Below, piece after piece: positions 45,794 to 58,135 of a stretch of DNA of 64,000 bases. A model generated the notes under the pieces. It had not been told where the DNA came from, made no database searches, and saw only the letters and a program-made list of their open reading frames with translations. The stretch is from contig JAQFVV010000020.1 of assembly GCA_028023455.1 (NCBI GenBank), positions 5,873,092 through 5,937,091 on the forward strand, written 5' to 3'. The position numbers were made by a program, and so were the translations under genes. Each line of letters starts with the position of its first letter. Position 1 is the stretch's first letter. The stretch comes from Epiperipatus broadwayi (taxonomy: Eukaryota; Onychophora; Udeonychophora; Euonychophora; Peripatidae).

Positions 45794-46174
45794 ATCTTTT
45801 CAATATATGTGTTCAAGTGTGTCAGTGTTATGAGATAGAGTGGAGAGTGTTGCCTATATATTACATATATTGATACAGCTATATAATAAGTCTGTATTTC
45901 AGTTATTACATAGTAGAGATGTTGGCCCATCCCTTGTATATGTATTAAATAGAGTGCCCTGTACATGAGGGGTCAGATTGACTTTAGGTCAACATGGGTG
46001 TGATGAGAATTTCAGCCTTAGGGTGACCTTTGAGCATTCCATCATCAGATTTTCTATTGGATGGACAGTGGAAGAGGTTTGGAGTGTGGAATGGATTGAA
46101 GCCTGTCCATTAAAGTATGAAGATTGGTTATCTTAATATATACCTGAGCACTTATTGCATATATGTGTGGAGAC

Positions 46175-46239
46175 GATAATCAGGACCAACTGATGATTGT
46201 TGGTTTAGCATGAAATATGTATATTAGTGATTATTTATC
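46175..46239 (+). ncRNA. hammerhead ribozyme motif (R2, second tandem unit)
   Basis: GATAATC, AGG, ACCAA, CTGATGA, TTGTT-GGTTT-AGCAT, GAAA, TATGTATA, TTAGTGATTATTTATC. CTGATGA and GAAA are intact; stem II has a T-T at its base; inner stem I has one mismatch (C-A). Confidence 0.6.
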
Positions 46240-46712
46240 TTTTCGATATATATGTGTTCAAGTGTATCAGTGTTGTGAGATAGATTGGAAAGTGGTGGGT
46301 TGTGTAAAAGTCTGTGCTCATATACCCAATATATTACATATATTGATACATACATATATATATATAATAAGCCTGTATTTCAGGGTTATTAAATAATAGT
46401 ATTAATAATAGGTATAATAGTAATAATACGCCAATAAAATTTTTGAAGTTATGTTTATTATTATTAATTTAGACATATCAAGTAACTATCACAATATATA
46501 TATATTGGTGAAGTTTAAATTAGCTACTTATTTAATTAGTAAACACTCATTATAGTTCTGAATTGTATAAAAACCACAAGATTCTTTTCTGTCAATTCTC
46601 ATATTAAAGCTAATCCGAAAAGCAAAAAACGAATAAAATCTATCAATAATAAGAATATTTGTCAATCTTCTGATCTATAGTAGGAATCTGAAATATCACC
46701 ATCTTTTCATAG

Positions 46713-46713
46713 A

Positions 46714-46744
<31 letters not shown>
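46713..46744. repeat. (CA)n microsatellite
   Basis: About 15 CA units in a row, ending in CAAACAAA. Confidence 0.98.
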
Positions 46745-46748
<4 letters not shown>

Positions 46749-46870
46749 AAGAAGTTTAAATTATAGATAAAATTAATAAAACTAAAATAAATAAAAAAAT
46801 TCATCACTCTTCTATTATATCAAATAACAATTAAAATAGTATGAAGTACTTCAAATCATTATGATTTATA

Positions 46871-47015
46871 GAAGGACTTCATGGTGTAGTGGTTAGTGCA
46901 ACAGTTTTCATATTCATAACCCAGAGTTTAAATTTGGTTTAGGTGATTTTTTTTTTGCAGATCACATATAGACTTAGCGTTTTTGCCAGCTAGATATCTT
47001 AAAGTCAACCTGACC
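46871..47015 (+). mobile_element. tRNA-derived SINE, second type
   Basis: GGACTTCATGGTGTAGTGGT (A box TGGTGTAGTGG), then GAGTTTAAATTTGG as a decayed B box, a T run, then GCAGATCACATATAGAC and AGCTAGATATCTTAAAGTC. A related minus-strand copy lies at 58862. Confidence 0.6.
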
Positions 47016-48581
47016 AGAAAATGCATATCTAATTATTCTTAACTAATGAGTAAAAATCCAAGGTTTATCTAAACTTGTGAAATGAATATGATGAAATGAT
47101 TGTAAAAATAAAATATGAATGCATAATTATGTGCAGTAAAATAAAGATACATAACAATTTTCTTAAATTTATAATTACAACTTTATTAACTTTTATAATT
47201 ATATATACATTTTCAACCATTCAACAGTTTTCTTCAGAGTTTTTATCTTGTTTTGAAAAAAAGTAATACACATAAACATATCAATAAATTAGGAAAATAT
47301 ATCAGATTTAGTATATATGATCATTTTTCTAAGTGCCAATATGTAAAGAAATTAGATTTGAATTATTATTGCCCAACATGAATCATTAGAAAAATGTAAT
47401 ATTATAAGAATGGGTTTTTACATTTTTGTAGACTAAATTTCTAAGAAAACTAGATTGATCAAACTGTAGAAATGCATTCAGAAACCATTAGAATTTGATT
47501 TCATTATTCTTACAACTATTTTCAAACAGTGCAAATGTAATTAAAATATTTATGTTTAAATTAAAGTCACAAACCAAGGTGAAATTTGATATTGTTTAGA
47601 TTTGTGATTCTTTTCAAAGTTCGATGTGTAGGAAGATATAGATGTCCAAAATATTAATCTAAATGTTTATTCATTAAATTGATTTAATATGAACATCTAA
47701 ATATAGCAGCTTTAATACAGTCATAAGACAAAAAAAAATTAACATTAGTTAAAAATATAATTTGCATATTTATTTGCATATTTCCAAATACAAATTAATT
47801 TCAAATACAAATCATTTTGAATTTAAATTATTTCTACTTCAAGATCAGCTTGAGGTATATCAAATATACATAATATTTAAATTTATTTAAAAGGAATTAT
47901 AATATTATAAACAATAATATCAGCTTCATAAAAAATTTTAAATCTTGAATTAATTTAACATTCAACTTTTTCAATTTTGTTAACAAATCCCTCTTAATCT
48001 GTAATTAAACAAGTCAGGGGTTTTCTCAAAAAAAAAAAATGTTTATAAGTTTTCTATATTTTAGACTGATTTTAATATTTGTAAATATTAAAAAGTTTTT
48101 ATTGAAATTCACGTTTCTTAAATTTTTATCTTTATTTTGAAAATATATTTAAATTATTAGCTTTTGAATTCAAATTCGACAAAATAAACTTGATAATTAT
48201 TTTGTCACTTAATTGTCAATAAAAATCGCCTTATTATACTTGTGTATCGTTAAATTTGAAGATAAATTTAGTTCTTCACAAGAGTTACAAGTTTACAGAT
48301 TGATCCCTAGTTAAAGAAAGTAAAAAATATATATTTTGGTCACTTGAATGGAATTGTTACTCAGATCCCAACACTTTGGTTCTGTTCTTAGTTTCACATG
48401 ATCATCTATGTAATGTTATTAATTAATCCAAAATATTTTTCTTAGCACCATCAGAGTTTGTGGGGCTTGAAGCAAAGGTCAATATTTTTGGAAACTTCAA
48501 TGCCATCATTTATTTACTTATAGTTAGGTGAAATCCATTCTAATAAAATTACAGCATAATATCTTTTAAGATGTTATTCAA
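47016..48581. other. AT-rich non-coding stretch
   Basis: Nothing recognisable. Confidence 0.5.
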
Positions 48582-48593
48582 AATAACAAGATG

Positions 48594-49092
48594 TTAAAAC
48601 AGGCAAAAACTCACTATATATATTGCCACACACAGCAAACTAGAGTAATCAATGGATGCCAGAAGGCTTGTGCATAAAATCCCCAATCTAGTGCCTACTC
48701 TTCCAATATCCCCAGACTAGTTTCTGGCTTATGGCCTTTGTCAGTGAGGAGCCTTGGATCTGAGAGCACTGCATCAAGATCTTAGGATCTAATGCAACTC
48801 TTGAGCACCCACCTTTTATCTCCATTTAACTACAAAACTTTAAGCCAAAAAACATCACAGGACTACCTCCTCTTATGCTTGTGTATAACTATTGTTAAAA
48901 CAGGCAAAAACTCACTATATATTGGATGAGTAAGCACTAGATGGGGATTTTATGCACAAGCCTTCTGGAATCCATTGATTACTTTAGCTTGCTGTGTGTG
49001 GCAATATATATATATATAGTGAGTTTTTGCCTGTTTTAACAACAATTATACACAAGCATAAGAGGAGGTGGTCATGTGATGTTTTTTGGCTT
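48594..49092 (+). mobile_element. R1 copy, CTCACTATA subtype, 12-bp target duplication
   Basis: Starts TTAAAACAGGCAAAAACTCA, ends GTGATGTTTTTTGGCTT, and is flanked exactly by AATAACAAGATG (48582-48593 and 49093-49104). An inverted outer arm sits in the middle at about 48850-48915, so the copy contains a nested or recombined second unit, as at 12579. One ribozyme motif at 48702-48760. Confidence 0.9.
48702..48760 (-). ncRNA. hammerhead-like ribozyme motif (R1)
   Basis: Minus strand: ATCCAA, GCTCCTCA, CTGACAA (G8 changed to A), GGC-CATAA-GCC, A, GAAAC, TA, GTC, TGGGGA, TATTGGA. All helices pair; loss of G8 should abolish activity. Confidence 0.6.
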
Positions 49093-49349
49093 AATAACAA
49101 GATGGTTAGATATTATCAAGCTAAAGTTTTATATATTTATTATCTCAAAATTTACAGGAAAATTATTTTATAAAATGTACTTTTCTTGTGTTAATTAAAT
49201 CATCATAAAGTTTTACATGGTTTATGTTCAATAGGCAATAATGTTAAATTAGATGAACTTTGTTGAGTCATAGAAGATTTTGGGTGATTTTTTAAAATTA
49301 ATTTTAAGTTAGAAAAGTGACCAAAATAATTCCTTTTATATATATATGT

Positions 49350-49650
49350 ATTAAACAAGCAAAACTCTCCATAAAATAGTGCCACCCTGTGCCAACCAGA
49401 GTAATCAATGGATGCCAGAAGGCTTGTGCATAAAATCCCCATCCAGTGCCTACTCATCCAATATCCCCAGACTAGTTTCTGGCTTGTGGCCTTCTTCAGT
49501 GAAGAGCCTTGAATCTGAGAGCATTGCATCCATTGATTACTCTGGTTGACACTGAGTGGTACTACTGTATGGAGAGTTTTGTCTGTTTAATAACAGTTAT
49601 GTGCTAGCATAAGAGATGGTGATAATGCGATGTTTAGTGATATATATACA
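49350..49650 (+). mobile_element. R1 copy
   Basis: ACAAGCAAAACTCTCCATAA ... ATGGAGAGTTTTGTCTG, then AGCATAAGAGATGGTG and GATGTTTAGTG. Flanked by AT repeats so a target duplication cannot be scored. The interior block after the ribozyme is deleted and joins directly to GCATCCATTGATTACTCTGG. Confidence 0.85.
49456..49513 (-). ncRNA. hammerhead-like ribozyme motif (R1)
   Basis: Minus strand: ATTCAA, GCTCTTCA, CTGAAGA (variable position 7), GGC-CACAA-GCC, A, GAAAC, TA, GTC, TGGGGA, TATTGGAT. All core bases and six inner stem I pairs are present; one of the most complete R1 copies. Confidence 0.7.
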
Positions 49651-49654
49651 TACT

Positions 49655-50340
49655 TCTTTTTTATTATAAAATTTGACGATAAATTTATCACAGTCTTAAA
49701 CAATTTAAAAACATAAAAATGAATAGCTAAAAAATATAAAATTGATTAATTTATAAGTAAAAACATTATCATCATCTAATTATAAAAATGTAGCCATTTT
49801 CAAAATTCTTATTTTTCAACAATTAAATTTTTATAGCTATTGCAATTACATTCAATTTCTGTTGTAAATTTTCCATAAAAATAATATAGCTTTAAAAATT
49901 TAGTATTTCAAGTACTAAATCTTTTACTTTTTATAAAATACTAAAGTCTTTAAGAATTTGGCACCTAAAGCATAGAGCTCTGGGAAAATGCCTAACCCGA
50001 TTACTGCTCACAGTAGTATTGCTGGTGAATAACACGACCGCCATTTTTATTCTACAATTTAAATACAGTTATTTCTTTAAAATATATTTCCTCAAATAAA
50101 ATTGATAATTTTAAATGTACAATTCAGAGAATTTTTGTACTGAGTCTTATTACTGCATAGTATGTGTTGATAAATGGTGAGATATGTTAATCCTTTGTCC
50201 AGTCTGCAAAGAAAATTAACAAATTCTATTGCCGTCAGAGGGACAGTCAAATAATAATTTAATCAATAAAATTTTCCATGTGGATTATTTCTAACACAAA
50301 TATTTAATGCAATAAAATATTAATTCTGAAACATTTACTA
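49655..50340. other. AT-rich non-coding stretch
   Basis: Nothing recognisable. Confidence 0.5.
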
Positions 50341-50344
50341 AATA

Positions 50345-50836
50345 AACATAATTTTAAACAGAAGGTAATTATTAATCCTTTACACATGTGCTATACTGTT
50401 ATATTCAATCAACATTGTTTTTATTGAATGTTAGGAATCTCTTGATGTAAAGCACAAGATAGAGACTTTGAAAAGATGAGTGGCTATCTTATCTTTTGTA
50501 CATAAATTCAATTATATAGGCCAATCTTAAGGATTTTGGAATAAGAATATGAATATTTTATATTATTCATTTTACTTCCATTTTCTTTATTACATGTTTT
50601 AACACTCACAAACTTTAAATATTTACTGCATGTTAATGTTAAGAGATATTAGAATTATTGTAATAAACTAAGAGATTTACTATTGTAGTTTCAAACTGTA
50701 ATTTTAAACAGAAGGAAGTCAACCCATGTTGTTTTTGTTGAATGTTAGGAAACTCGATCCAAGAATTAATTACTTTCTGTTTAAATTACAGTTTAAAACT
50801 GCACTAATAAATCTCTTAACTTATTATAATAAATAA
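50345..50836. repeat. R6 foldback and partial duplicate
   Basis: Arms of about 63 bp at 50656-50720 and 50768-50835 are inverted copies (e.g. AAACTGTAATTTTAAACAGA and its complement). The centre ATGTTGTTTTTGTTGAATGT also occurs at 50413-50433 after a related AATTTTAAACAGAAGG at 50350, so a second partial copy lies to the left. No ribozyme core seen. Confidence 0.7.
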
Positions 50837-50839
50837 ACA

Positions 50840-51605
50840 TAAACAAATTATAATAGAATATATTTTCTTATAAATTTATAAGCAAATACTTCTTATTTAA
50901 ATAAACAAATAGCATAATTTTGAAAAAGTATTACTCACAATTTCTGAATGCCTATTTACATACAATGATTTACAAAAACAATAATGAAGGTTAGAATGAC
51001 TTTCCAAGTTCATTATATTTGCTTTCTCACTTCATAAGGTAGGTATCTTTGACTTCTTGTTTTGAGCATGATGATGGAGATCAACTATGATACAATTTTA
51101 AAGTAGACAAAACAAAAAGCTTTCAAATTTAATTGTATCTTTCTTTTATAAGTTTCTCAACTATTCTTCTCTGGAATGGCCAATAATTTAAAAGAAAATT
51201 AATCAACAGTGTTTTTCAAATGACATATGGTTTACAATGTTTTTCAATTTGTCAAGGATTAGACCATATTTAGTACTTTAGGAGATTAAGATCATCTTTC
51301 TAAAACTTGTAAATACTATTCTCATTTTTATTAGATTTTTATTACCTAAAAATATAATTAATAATTTTTTATTTACTTTACAATATTACTTTTACTTAAA
51401 TAAGGCTAAAACCTTACTACATGCACCTTGAGTGCTTAATTTATTACAAGAGAGACCTCTACAAATCTAAATGCAAGATTCAACATACTTTTAACATATA
51501 TTAAGTTGGGTTTATCATCTATTTTCTCAAAAAATAATTTGTTAAAGAAATGTTATTTCAGTTATTCTGGCAATGATAAAAATGTGTGTGGGGTTTTTTT
51601 TTTTT
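50840..51605. other. AT-rich non-coding stretch
   Basis: Nothing recognisable. Confidence 0.5.
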
Positions 51606-51608
51606 AAA

Positions 51609-51708
51609 GTCAAGCATTGGTGGTCGAGAGGTCAGCACAGCTGCCTTAGAAGCAGTTCTCCCGGGTTAGTGGGTTCACTTCCCGGCTCATGCTATGACAC
51701 ATGAACAA
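51609..51708 (+). mobile_element. tRNA-Gly-type SINE, full length
   Basis: GTCAAGCATTGGTGGTCGAG, AGGTCAGCACAGCTGCCTTA, GAAGCAGTTCTCCCGGGTTA, GTGGGTTCACTTCCCGG, CTCATGCTATGACACATGA. It has a longer variable loop than tRNA-Gly because of the CTCCCGGGTTAGTG insertion seen also at 53897. Confidence 0.9.
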
Positions 51709-51719
51709 GAAAGTCAACC

Positions 51720-52725
51720 AATTGAATAAATATAAAAAAAATATTTTCTTCATTATCACAAATTTTTCTTTATATATGTACTCATTAAATGCTACTCTAT
51801 TGACAATAAACATCTGAATTCTGATGTATCCAATCCATTCTTGAAATTGTAAATTTTTAATAGACAAAATAATTTCAATATTAATTTTTGAAACCAAACA
51901 AAGGTGTCCATATTCAGAAGTGGCTGAAGTGGTCCTGAAAAGTACACCTTCCAAAAAGCACTAAATTGTGTCTACTAATTAGTCAATGCATTTAATATAT
52001 TTATATGCACTAAAGAATGTTAGGCTTATATCTATCAACATATAATTTTAGCAATAAATGCTACAAGCAAGCATCTAGTCTTTGAACCATTCCCATGACT
52101 ATCAATATTACAATCTCCATCTCCAATCTCAATATCTAATACTATCACATGTTTGAATATATTCTAGTAATTTTATGATTTATTAGAAAAGTTATCTTAA
52201 ATGACTCATCTGAAAACAATAGATTCAAACCAATAAAAATCTATTTCTATTCCAAGCATTTCTAATTATTATGAATTCACAGAGTAAATGTAAATTGATG
52301 GGTTTATTTTATGTTTACTCAATTTATTTTATAAATGATGTTTAATTAAGATGGCTTTCCAAATGTATCAAGAGAAGTTTGCAAATCTTGAATCAGTAAT
52401 AGTTGAAAGTTATTAGATATAAAGTATTTTCAAATATGTAAATATGAAATCATGAAAAACAAAATTTTGGGAATAACTTTTATGTATACAAAATTCATAA
52501 TTATTATTCATATTTTTCATTTATTGATTCAGATATTTTATTTATCATGCTAAAACATATAACAACTGACTCTTACTGATCTGTATATGAGAAATGTTAT
52601 TATGCTAATTTTTATTATTTAATGTTATTTTTGTCTTAGATAACAAAATCATAATTTCAAAAAAACAATAGGTACTGAAATTAGTTTGTTAATACTTTTT
52701 ATAATCATTTTTCTGACCTAACATA
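51720..52725. other. AT-rich non-coding stretch
   Basis: Nothing recognisable. The minus frame 51646-51954 runs through the SINE and is not a gene. Confidence 0.5.
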
Positions 52726-53262
52726 ATCATCATCATCATCAACCATTATCAATCCACTGCAGAATGAAGGTCTCTCTAAGTTCAATCCATCTTCTCTGAT
52801 CTTTAGCTTCTTTTCTCCACATCACTCCTGCACACTTTCTTATTTCAATCATCCATCTCACATGTGGTCTCTTTCTGGGTCTTTTAAAATCTCTGGAATC
52901 TAGTTTAAGATTTTAATTGTCCATCTATTATCATCTTTTCTAGTAATATGTCCAGCCCAATTCCACTTCAGTCTTTTAAATTTTTCAATGAAGTCAGTAA
53001 TACCTGTTTGTTCTCTTACGTATATATTGTGTTTTCGATCTCTTCTTGTTACTCCCAACATGCATCTCTCAATACTTCTTTGAATAGTCTGAAGTCTCTG
53101 TATTTCTCTTTTATCAAGAGTCCAAGTCTCAGGACTGGTAAAACATATTTGTTAAAAACCTTTCTTTTCAAACATGTAGGTATATTTCCTTTTAGTATCA
53201 AGTTATTACTACCAAAAGCACTCCAACCAAGTTTAATTCTATGATAACCTAATGTAATAAAC
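52726..53262 (-). pseudogene. RTE-type LINE ORF2 C-terminus, second copy
   Basis: The same element as 17936: tail (GATGAT)n at about 52726-52745, and minus-strand blocks KLGWSAFGSNNLILKGNIP, FNKYVLPVLRLGLL (YGSETW region deleted), then the MLG / RKHNIYVREQTG / KWNWAGHI-type C-terminus. Truncated at about 53262, some 330 bp shorter at the 5' side than the first copy. Frameshifted; dead. Confidence 0.85.
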
Positions 53263-53264
53263 AT

Positions 53265-53887
53265 TAAACGGCTAACGTAATAATGTAATAAATGACTTTT
53301 AATGAAAACATAGACAGAAAAGGTAGATTTTTTAAATATTCAGTTTTAGTAATTTCTAACATGCTTTGAATATATCATATTCATGGTTTTTGTTGTACAG
53401 AATGATGGTCTCAAATTCTTGATTTTAGAATGTCGATTTCAATTTTTAAAACATTCTGAACTACATTTTCATGTAATGTTGCAAAATGTCTGTCCATATT
53501 TTTAATTCAGTTTCCCATAATTCATAGTAAATTATAATCATATGTCACTCTTTCTAAAAGTGATAAATTTTTACATTTTTAAAATAGTCATAATTTGACA
53601 TAAAAAATCATTTATGCTATTTGAAAAAAAGATTTTGCAAAAAAAAAGACAGAAATATAAATTTGCATTCAGACATATGCATTATATAAATATAATATTG
53701 TTTAAAGTGAATTTGAATGGCTATATTTTATATCGTATTTAAATGTAAAAAAAAAATAAAACAATTTATTAGAGTGCATTTCCTTTGATTGGATTTCACA
53801 GCAGGTTTAAATGTATAGGATAATTTTATTCAAGATTTAATTACAGCTCTTAAAAATTGTAAATAAATTTAAAATCCACACAATATT
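53265..53887. other. AT-rich non-coding stretch
   Basis: Nothing recognisable. Confidence 0.5.
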
Positions 53888-53896
53888 CACAGATTA

Positions 53897-54007
53897 GTCA
53901 AGCGTTTGTGGTTGAGAGGTCAGAACAACTGCCTTACAAGTAGTTGTCTCGGGTTAGCGGGTTCGCTTCCCGACCGATGCTATGACACATGGGAATATAT
54001 ATATATC
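53897..54007 (+). mobile_element. tRNA-Gly-type SINE with 9-bp target duplication
   Basis: GTCAAGCGTTTGTGGTTGAG, GGTCAGAACAACTGCC, CGGGTTAGCGGGTTCGCTTC, CCGACCGATGCTATGACACA, then ATATAT. CACAGATTA occurs at 53888-53896 and again at 54008-54016, consistent with retroposition. Confidence 0.9.
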
Positions 54008-54016
54008 CACAGATTA

Positions 54017-54244
54017 AAAACTACTTTTACTATAAAGTAGTGTGACTATTATAGCTTCATTTGGTAAATCAAGATAGTTTTAAACTATATGCAACAAGTT
54101 TTTTTTTTTTAGCAAATAATCATAAATAATCATGTATAACGAAAAAACCAAATACCTTTGTCATTTCAAAGACATCATTTCATTTATCCAATTATATTGA
54201 GAATAATATAAAGTTGTAATAATTATATTTATAAAGCGCATACT
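54017..54244. other. AT-rich non-coding stretch
   Basis: Nothing recognisable. Confidence 0.45.
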
Positions 54245-54320
54245 CGTTACTTGAAGTAATATTTATTAAGGCAATAACCTTAAGACTATGCGCCTGAAAA
54301 AGCGACAGTAGGGACCAAAT
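54245..54320 (+). mobile_element. R3 single-arm relative
   Basis: GTAATATTTATTAAGGCAAT, AACCTTAAGACTATGCGCC, TGAAAAAGCGACAGTAGGGA align with the left arm of the R3 foldback at 24736-24795. The second arm is missing. Confidence 0.7.
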
Positions 54321-55394
54321 ATAAAAATATTAATAATGTTAAGATTCATTATAATTTAGTGAGAGGTCAAAGCTTAATAGTAATGCTGTATTTACAGGAA
54401 AGATCATATGTTACATGTAAACATTATTAGTGTTTAAATCTGTTGCCCACACATTAAACATAACATTGTTTCCAATAATATATATATATATGCATATGTA
54501 CGTGTGTGTATTTTCTAACTAATGACTGAAAAAAGATAATTATATTCAAATTATCGTAGAAAGCTTATTAAGAAGTCCAAAAGAAAATAAAACAATTATG
54601 AATTTTCTAACTACTAATAAAGAGTTTTAACATAATAATAAATAATGTGTCTGAATTTGATATTATTGTATTCAAATCAAACTAATGTCATGCCATATTT
54701 AATTTAATACTTTGATTTTATTATAAGATGTGGAAACTTATTATTAATGTCAGTTTTATTTTCTAGTAACCTAAATAATAGAAATATATATATATTCAAA
54801 AAGTGTAAAATGGGGATGTAAAATGTCGCTTCTTCTATTTAATCCTATTTCAAAATTGATATACTTTTGATAAATGAAGTTATATAACCAGTGAAATTAT
54901 CCAGAATGACATGAGATATTGAAACTTTTCCACAACCTTTCATCTACTGTGCTACACTACATTAAATAATTGAATATCGTTGCTGAATAAATAAATAGAA
55001 GTTTTGAAATAGAATAGACATAAATGTTTTAATTTAAAAGCAATTTAATTAATATAAGTCAGGACCTAATGAAAGCTTAAACATTTCTAGCATCAAAGAA
55101 TTTGAATAATAATAAAGCAATTTAATAATCTAAGCAATTATCATAATGATATCTAATTGTGATTTATTAATATGCACTGCCAGTAAAACAGCTAACCCAA
55201 CAGCTAACCCAAAATTAAGCATCTTTATCCAGTAATGCTTAATAAAATATGTCGATCCAAATAGGATATTCAAACAGTCAATTAGCAATAAGATCGTAAT
55301 TAGGTCAACTTCCCAATAAACTATCAATATTCTTAATACCATGATTAATTTTCCAGCATCAATACATATCTGAATTTGTATTTTTTAAAGTTTC
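54321..55394. other. AT-rich non-coding stretch
   Basis: Contains an (AT)n tract at 54478-54492. No gene. Confidence 0.5.
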
Positions 55395-55503
55395 TATTTT
55401 TTTTTTCCTCATGTGTCAAAGCATCGGCTAGGAAGCGAACCTGCAAACCGGAGACAATTACTTGTAAGGCAGCTGCTCTGACCACTCGGCCACCAACGCT
55501 TAA
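55395..55503 (-). mobile_element. tRNA-Gly-type SINE, full length
   Basis: Plus strand: a T run, CTCATGTGTCAAAGCATCGG, AGGAAGCGAACCTG, CTTGTAAGGCAGCTGCTCTG, ACCACTCGGCCACCAACGCT. The minus-strand A box (AGCGTTGGTGGCCGAG) is well kept. Confidence 0.9.
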
Positions 55504-56650
55504 ATGAGTAATCAGTAACGATAGTAATTAATTGGTTGATGATAATTATTGCTTATTTTTATTTATATTCCTGATTGAGAATATAAACATTTTATGTTAT
55601 GATTTTTTTAACTAAATCAAAACAGGACACTGTTTACATATCTTTTTAAAGTCCTACCAATTTTTTAAAACCACATTTTAATTCATTTAAACTGCATGTA
55701 TAATTGACTGTTCATGTAAATAAATATGACAATCCTCTGGCATCTTATTTGAACAGATATATATATATTAAAAATTGTATTAACAGAAATTATTTGATTA
55801 GTAGAAAGCTAAAGTGGTCAATGAAAACCAATTTAAACACCATAACAAATCGTAATATTTAAATTAAATTTATTAATAATAGACATGAGAGAGAAATTTT
55901 TTTACATACTTATAAGCTTAAATTCTTAAAATGATTGATATAATAACCAAATTTTAATGAAATTATATTTAGATTTGTGCATATTTAATATAAAAGTGAA
56001 GGTTTTACTGTAAAATTTGATCTAATAGTCATATAGAGTAATGTAGAGATAATATTTTTTATATGTATGCCAGGGACGAAGCATCCATGTATTGAATGGA
56101 ATGAGTGCTTCTATAGAAAAATTCCCTAAAACTTTCAAAAGCTTTAACTAAAATTCAATTTAAAAAATCACTAAAATATGTACATATTCAACCTCACAAA
56201 ATCGATCCAACAAGTTGCACATACAATAGTGTAGTAAGAACAATAAGTACATTAGTGTATATAAGCTATTTTATATTTTATACTTTGAAATAATTAGCCA
56301 CAAAGTTTAAACTCTTTGCTCAATCAAGCATATGTTTATTAGAACATACATGTTATGCTATTTTATTAAAATGTATTTTGGTTCATCCGGTAAATTTTTT
56401 CATATACTGTGATCAAGAGTTATAACTTTTTATAACTCTGTGGATGGCTTGTGTGAAATAGAAACGTCAGTATATTGATTTAAAGTTTTAATGGATGAAC
56501 AAATATGATTTTATATATTTAATCAATCTTCGTTTAACAATATATATATATATAATTTTCTCTTTATCTAATCATTACTTTGTGCTGTCTCAATTGCTTT
56601 TCAATGGAGTCACTAGTTTCCCAAAAGGGATTGCATAATGGCTGGAAGCC
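55504..56650. other. AT-rich non-coding stretch
   Basis: Nothing recognisable. Confidence 0.5.
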
Positions 56651-56935
56651 ATTAATTAACTTTGCTTTAAAGAAAAAGTGGAGAAATTAGGAGGACCCTC
56701 ATTGATATGTATGTGACATTTCTACTGACTGTTTGCTTTGGAAGAATGGCTCCATTACTTTAGAGAAGAGAATATTATTCAAAACATTGGGTTATGTACT
56801 AACTTGTGTGCTATTCCTAATAATTGAATATAATTGGGAAGTTGAAATAGAATTTGAATTTTTCTAAAGACATTCAGTATTTGATATTAGATGATGGAAA
56901 TAGTTCAACATTAGAATGCTACCATTACAACCTTT
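56651..56935 (+). mobile_element. Penelope-like element 3' tail, decayed
   Basis: Aligns with the tails at 63180-63590 and 60371-60810 (minus): ATTAACTTTGCTTTAAAG, ATTTCTACTGACTGTTTGC, TACTAACTTGTGTGCTATT, TTAGATGATGGAAATAGTTC. No coding part remains. Confidence 0.6.
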
Positions 56936-57661
56936 TATCACTCTAAACTGTAAGGAATATTATCAAGAAATAAATAAAATTTATTATAAAAAATTAACAA
57001 GGTATTAAATGATGTATTATATGAATATTATATACAAATCAATGCCTAAAACAGAAAGAAGTGAAGAAAAAAATCTTAACACTAATCATTAATGTCATGA
57101 ATCAAGAAAATTTGACATCCATAAATCAAAATGTAATAATTTGGTGTTAATAAATACTGAGCAGAGATAATGGAGACAAATATAAGATACTATAAACTGG
57201 ACCAATTGTAAAATACCGATTCAGCATGAAATGCAATTTCAGAATTATTTGCCTTTTTCAATAACTTCATTCATATCTTTCAAGAATGTCTTAATGGAGC
57301 AGAAGTTTTTAATATATGTAAATATATATATAACTAAAACTATAACATCTATTAGTAATGACTTTGATAATTGTCTTATTGCTTTTACAGAATTGTATGT
57401 GTATCTGCATGATTGAATAACAAGTAAATAAACAGATATTTTTGATAATTTTAAAATCAAATAATTATTGAAAAACTTTGAATCCTTTTCATATTAACTT
57501 AAATAACCATTGCAAATTAGTCACAAAAGTTCCTCACACAACATTATCAGAAAATAGAATAAAACATAATACATACTTTAAGCTTTAAAGGCTAATGCCA
57601 AGTAACATTGTTTTTAATAAGGTTGAATATATAAAAAGTGACAACATTACACAAAAATAAT
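56936..57661. other. AT-rich non-coding stretch
   Basis: Nothing recognisable. Confidence 0.5.
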
Positions 57662-58135
57662 CTTTAAAACAGTAGCAATTTTCTCCATATAACAGTTCCA
57701 CTAAGAAATAATGGTGGCTTTGGTTATTTAAAAAACCAAAGACACCGAACTATATAAGTATTGAACTAGGTTCAGATCTGTATGACAGTACAAGCAAATT
57801 AGCTTGCATTAAAATCATTATTGTCTATTCACTTGGGTCTCATATCTTTATAGCTAAATAAAAAGGTAAAAAGTGGTTGCTGGAGAAATACATTAGATCC
57901 AAAAATCTCCAAAGTTCCTCACTGAAAAAAGTCATAAGCTAGAAACTGATCTGGGAAAATTGGATAAGTAAGCACTAAATTTGAATTTTGATGCTCAAAC
58001 TTTCTAGCATTCATTGATTACTATGGCTTGCACTAGGTGGCGCTATTATATAGAGAGAGCTTCTACTGTTTTAACACACTGTGCAAGCATAAAAAATGAC
58101 AGCAGGGTACCATTTCAGTAGTTTAAAAAATCTTT
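57662..58135. mobile_element. R1 old copy
   Basis: Left TAAAACAGTAGCAATTTTCT is the decayed arm; the interior block appears in reverse (AAACCAAAGACACCGAACTA ... AAAGTGGTTGCTGGAG). The ribozyme region at 57907-57968 plus reads CTGAAAA, GAAAC, ATCTGGG (core lost). Right arm GGCTTGCACTAGGTGGCGCT. Confidence 0.75.

Larger units (their letters stand above)
45548..46390 (+). mobile_element. R2 tandem dimer
   Basis: Two R2 units are head to tail. GTCAACATGGGTGT occurs at 45551 and 45988; the two ribozyme cores begin at 45748 and 46190, i.e. 442 bp apart. Each unit runs through GGATTGAAGCCTG, TTAAAGTATGAAGATTG, the ribozyme, GAGATAG and ATATTACATATATTGATAC, then TAATAAGTCTGTATTTCAG. The first unit lacks its 5' start and the second ends before the next repeat. 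Tandem units with one ribozyme each are the layout of retrozymes. Confidence 0.85.

Noticed and set aside
49203-49529. 108-codon minus frame
   Set aside because: It runs through an R1 repeat and its flank; the same R1 sequence elsewhere is broken by stops.
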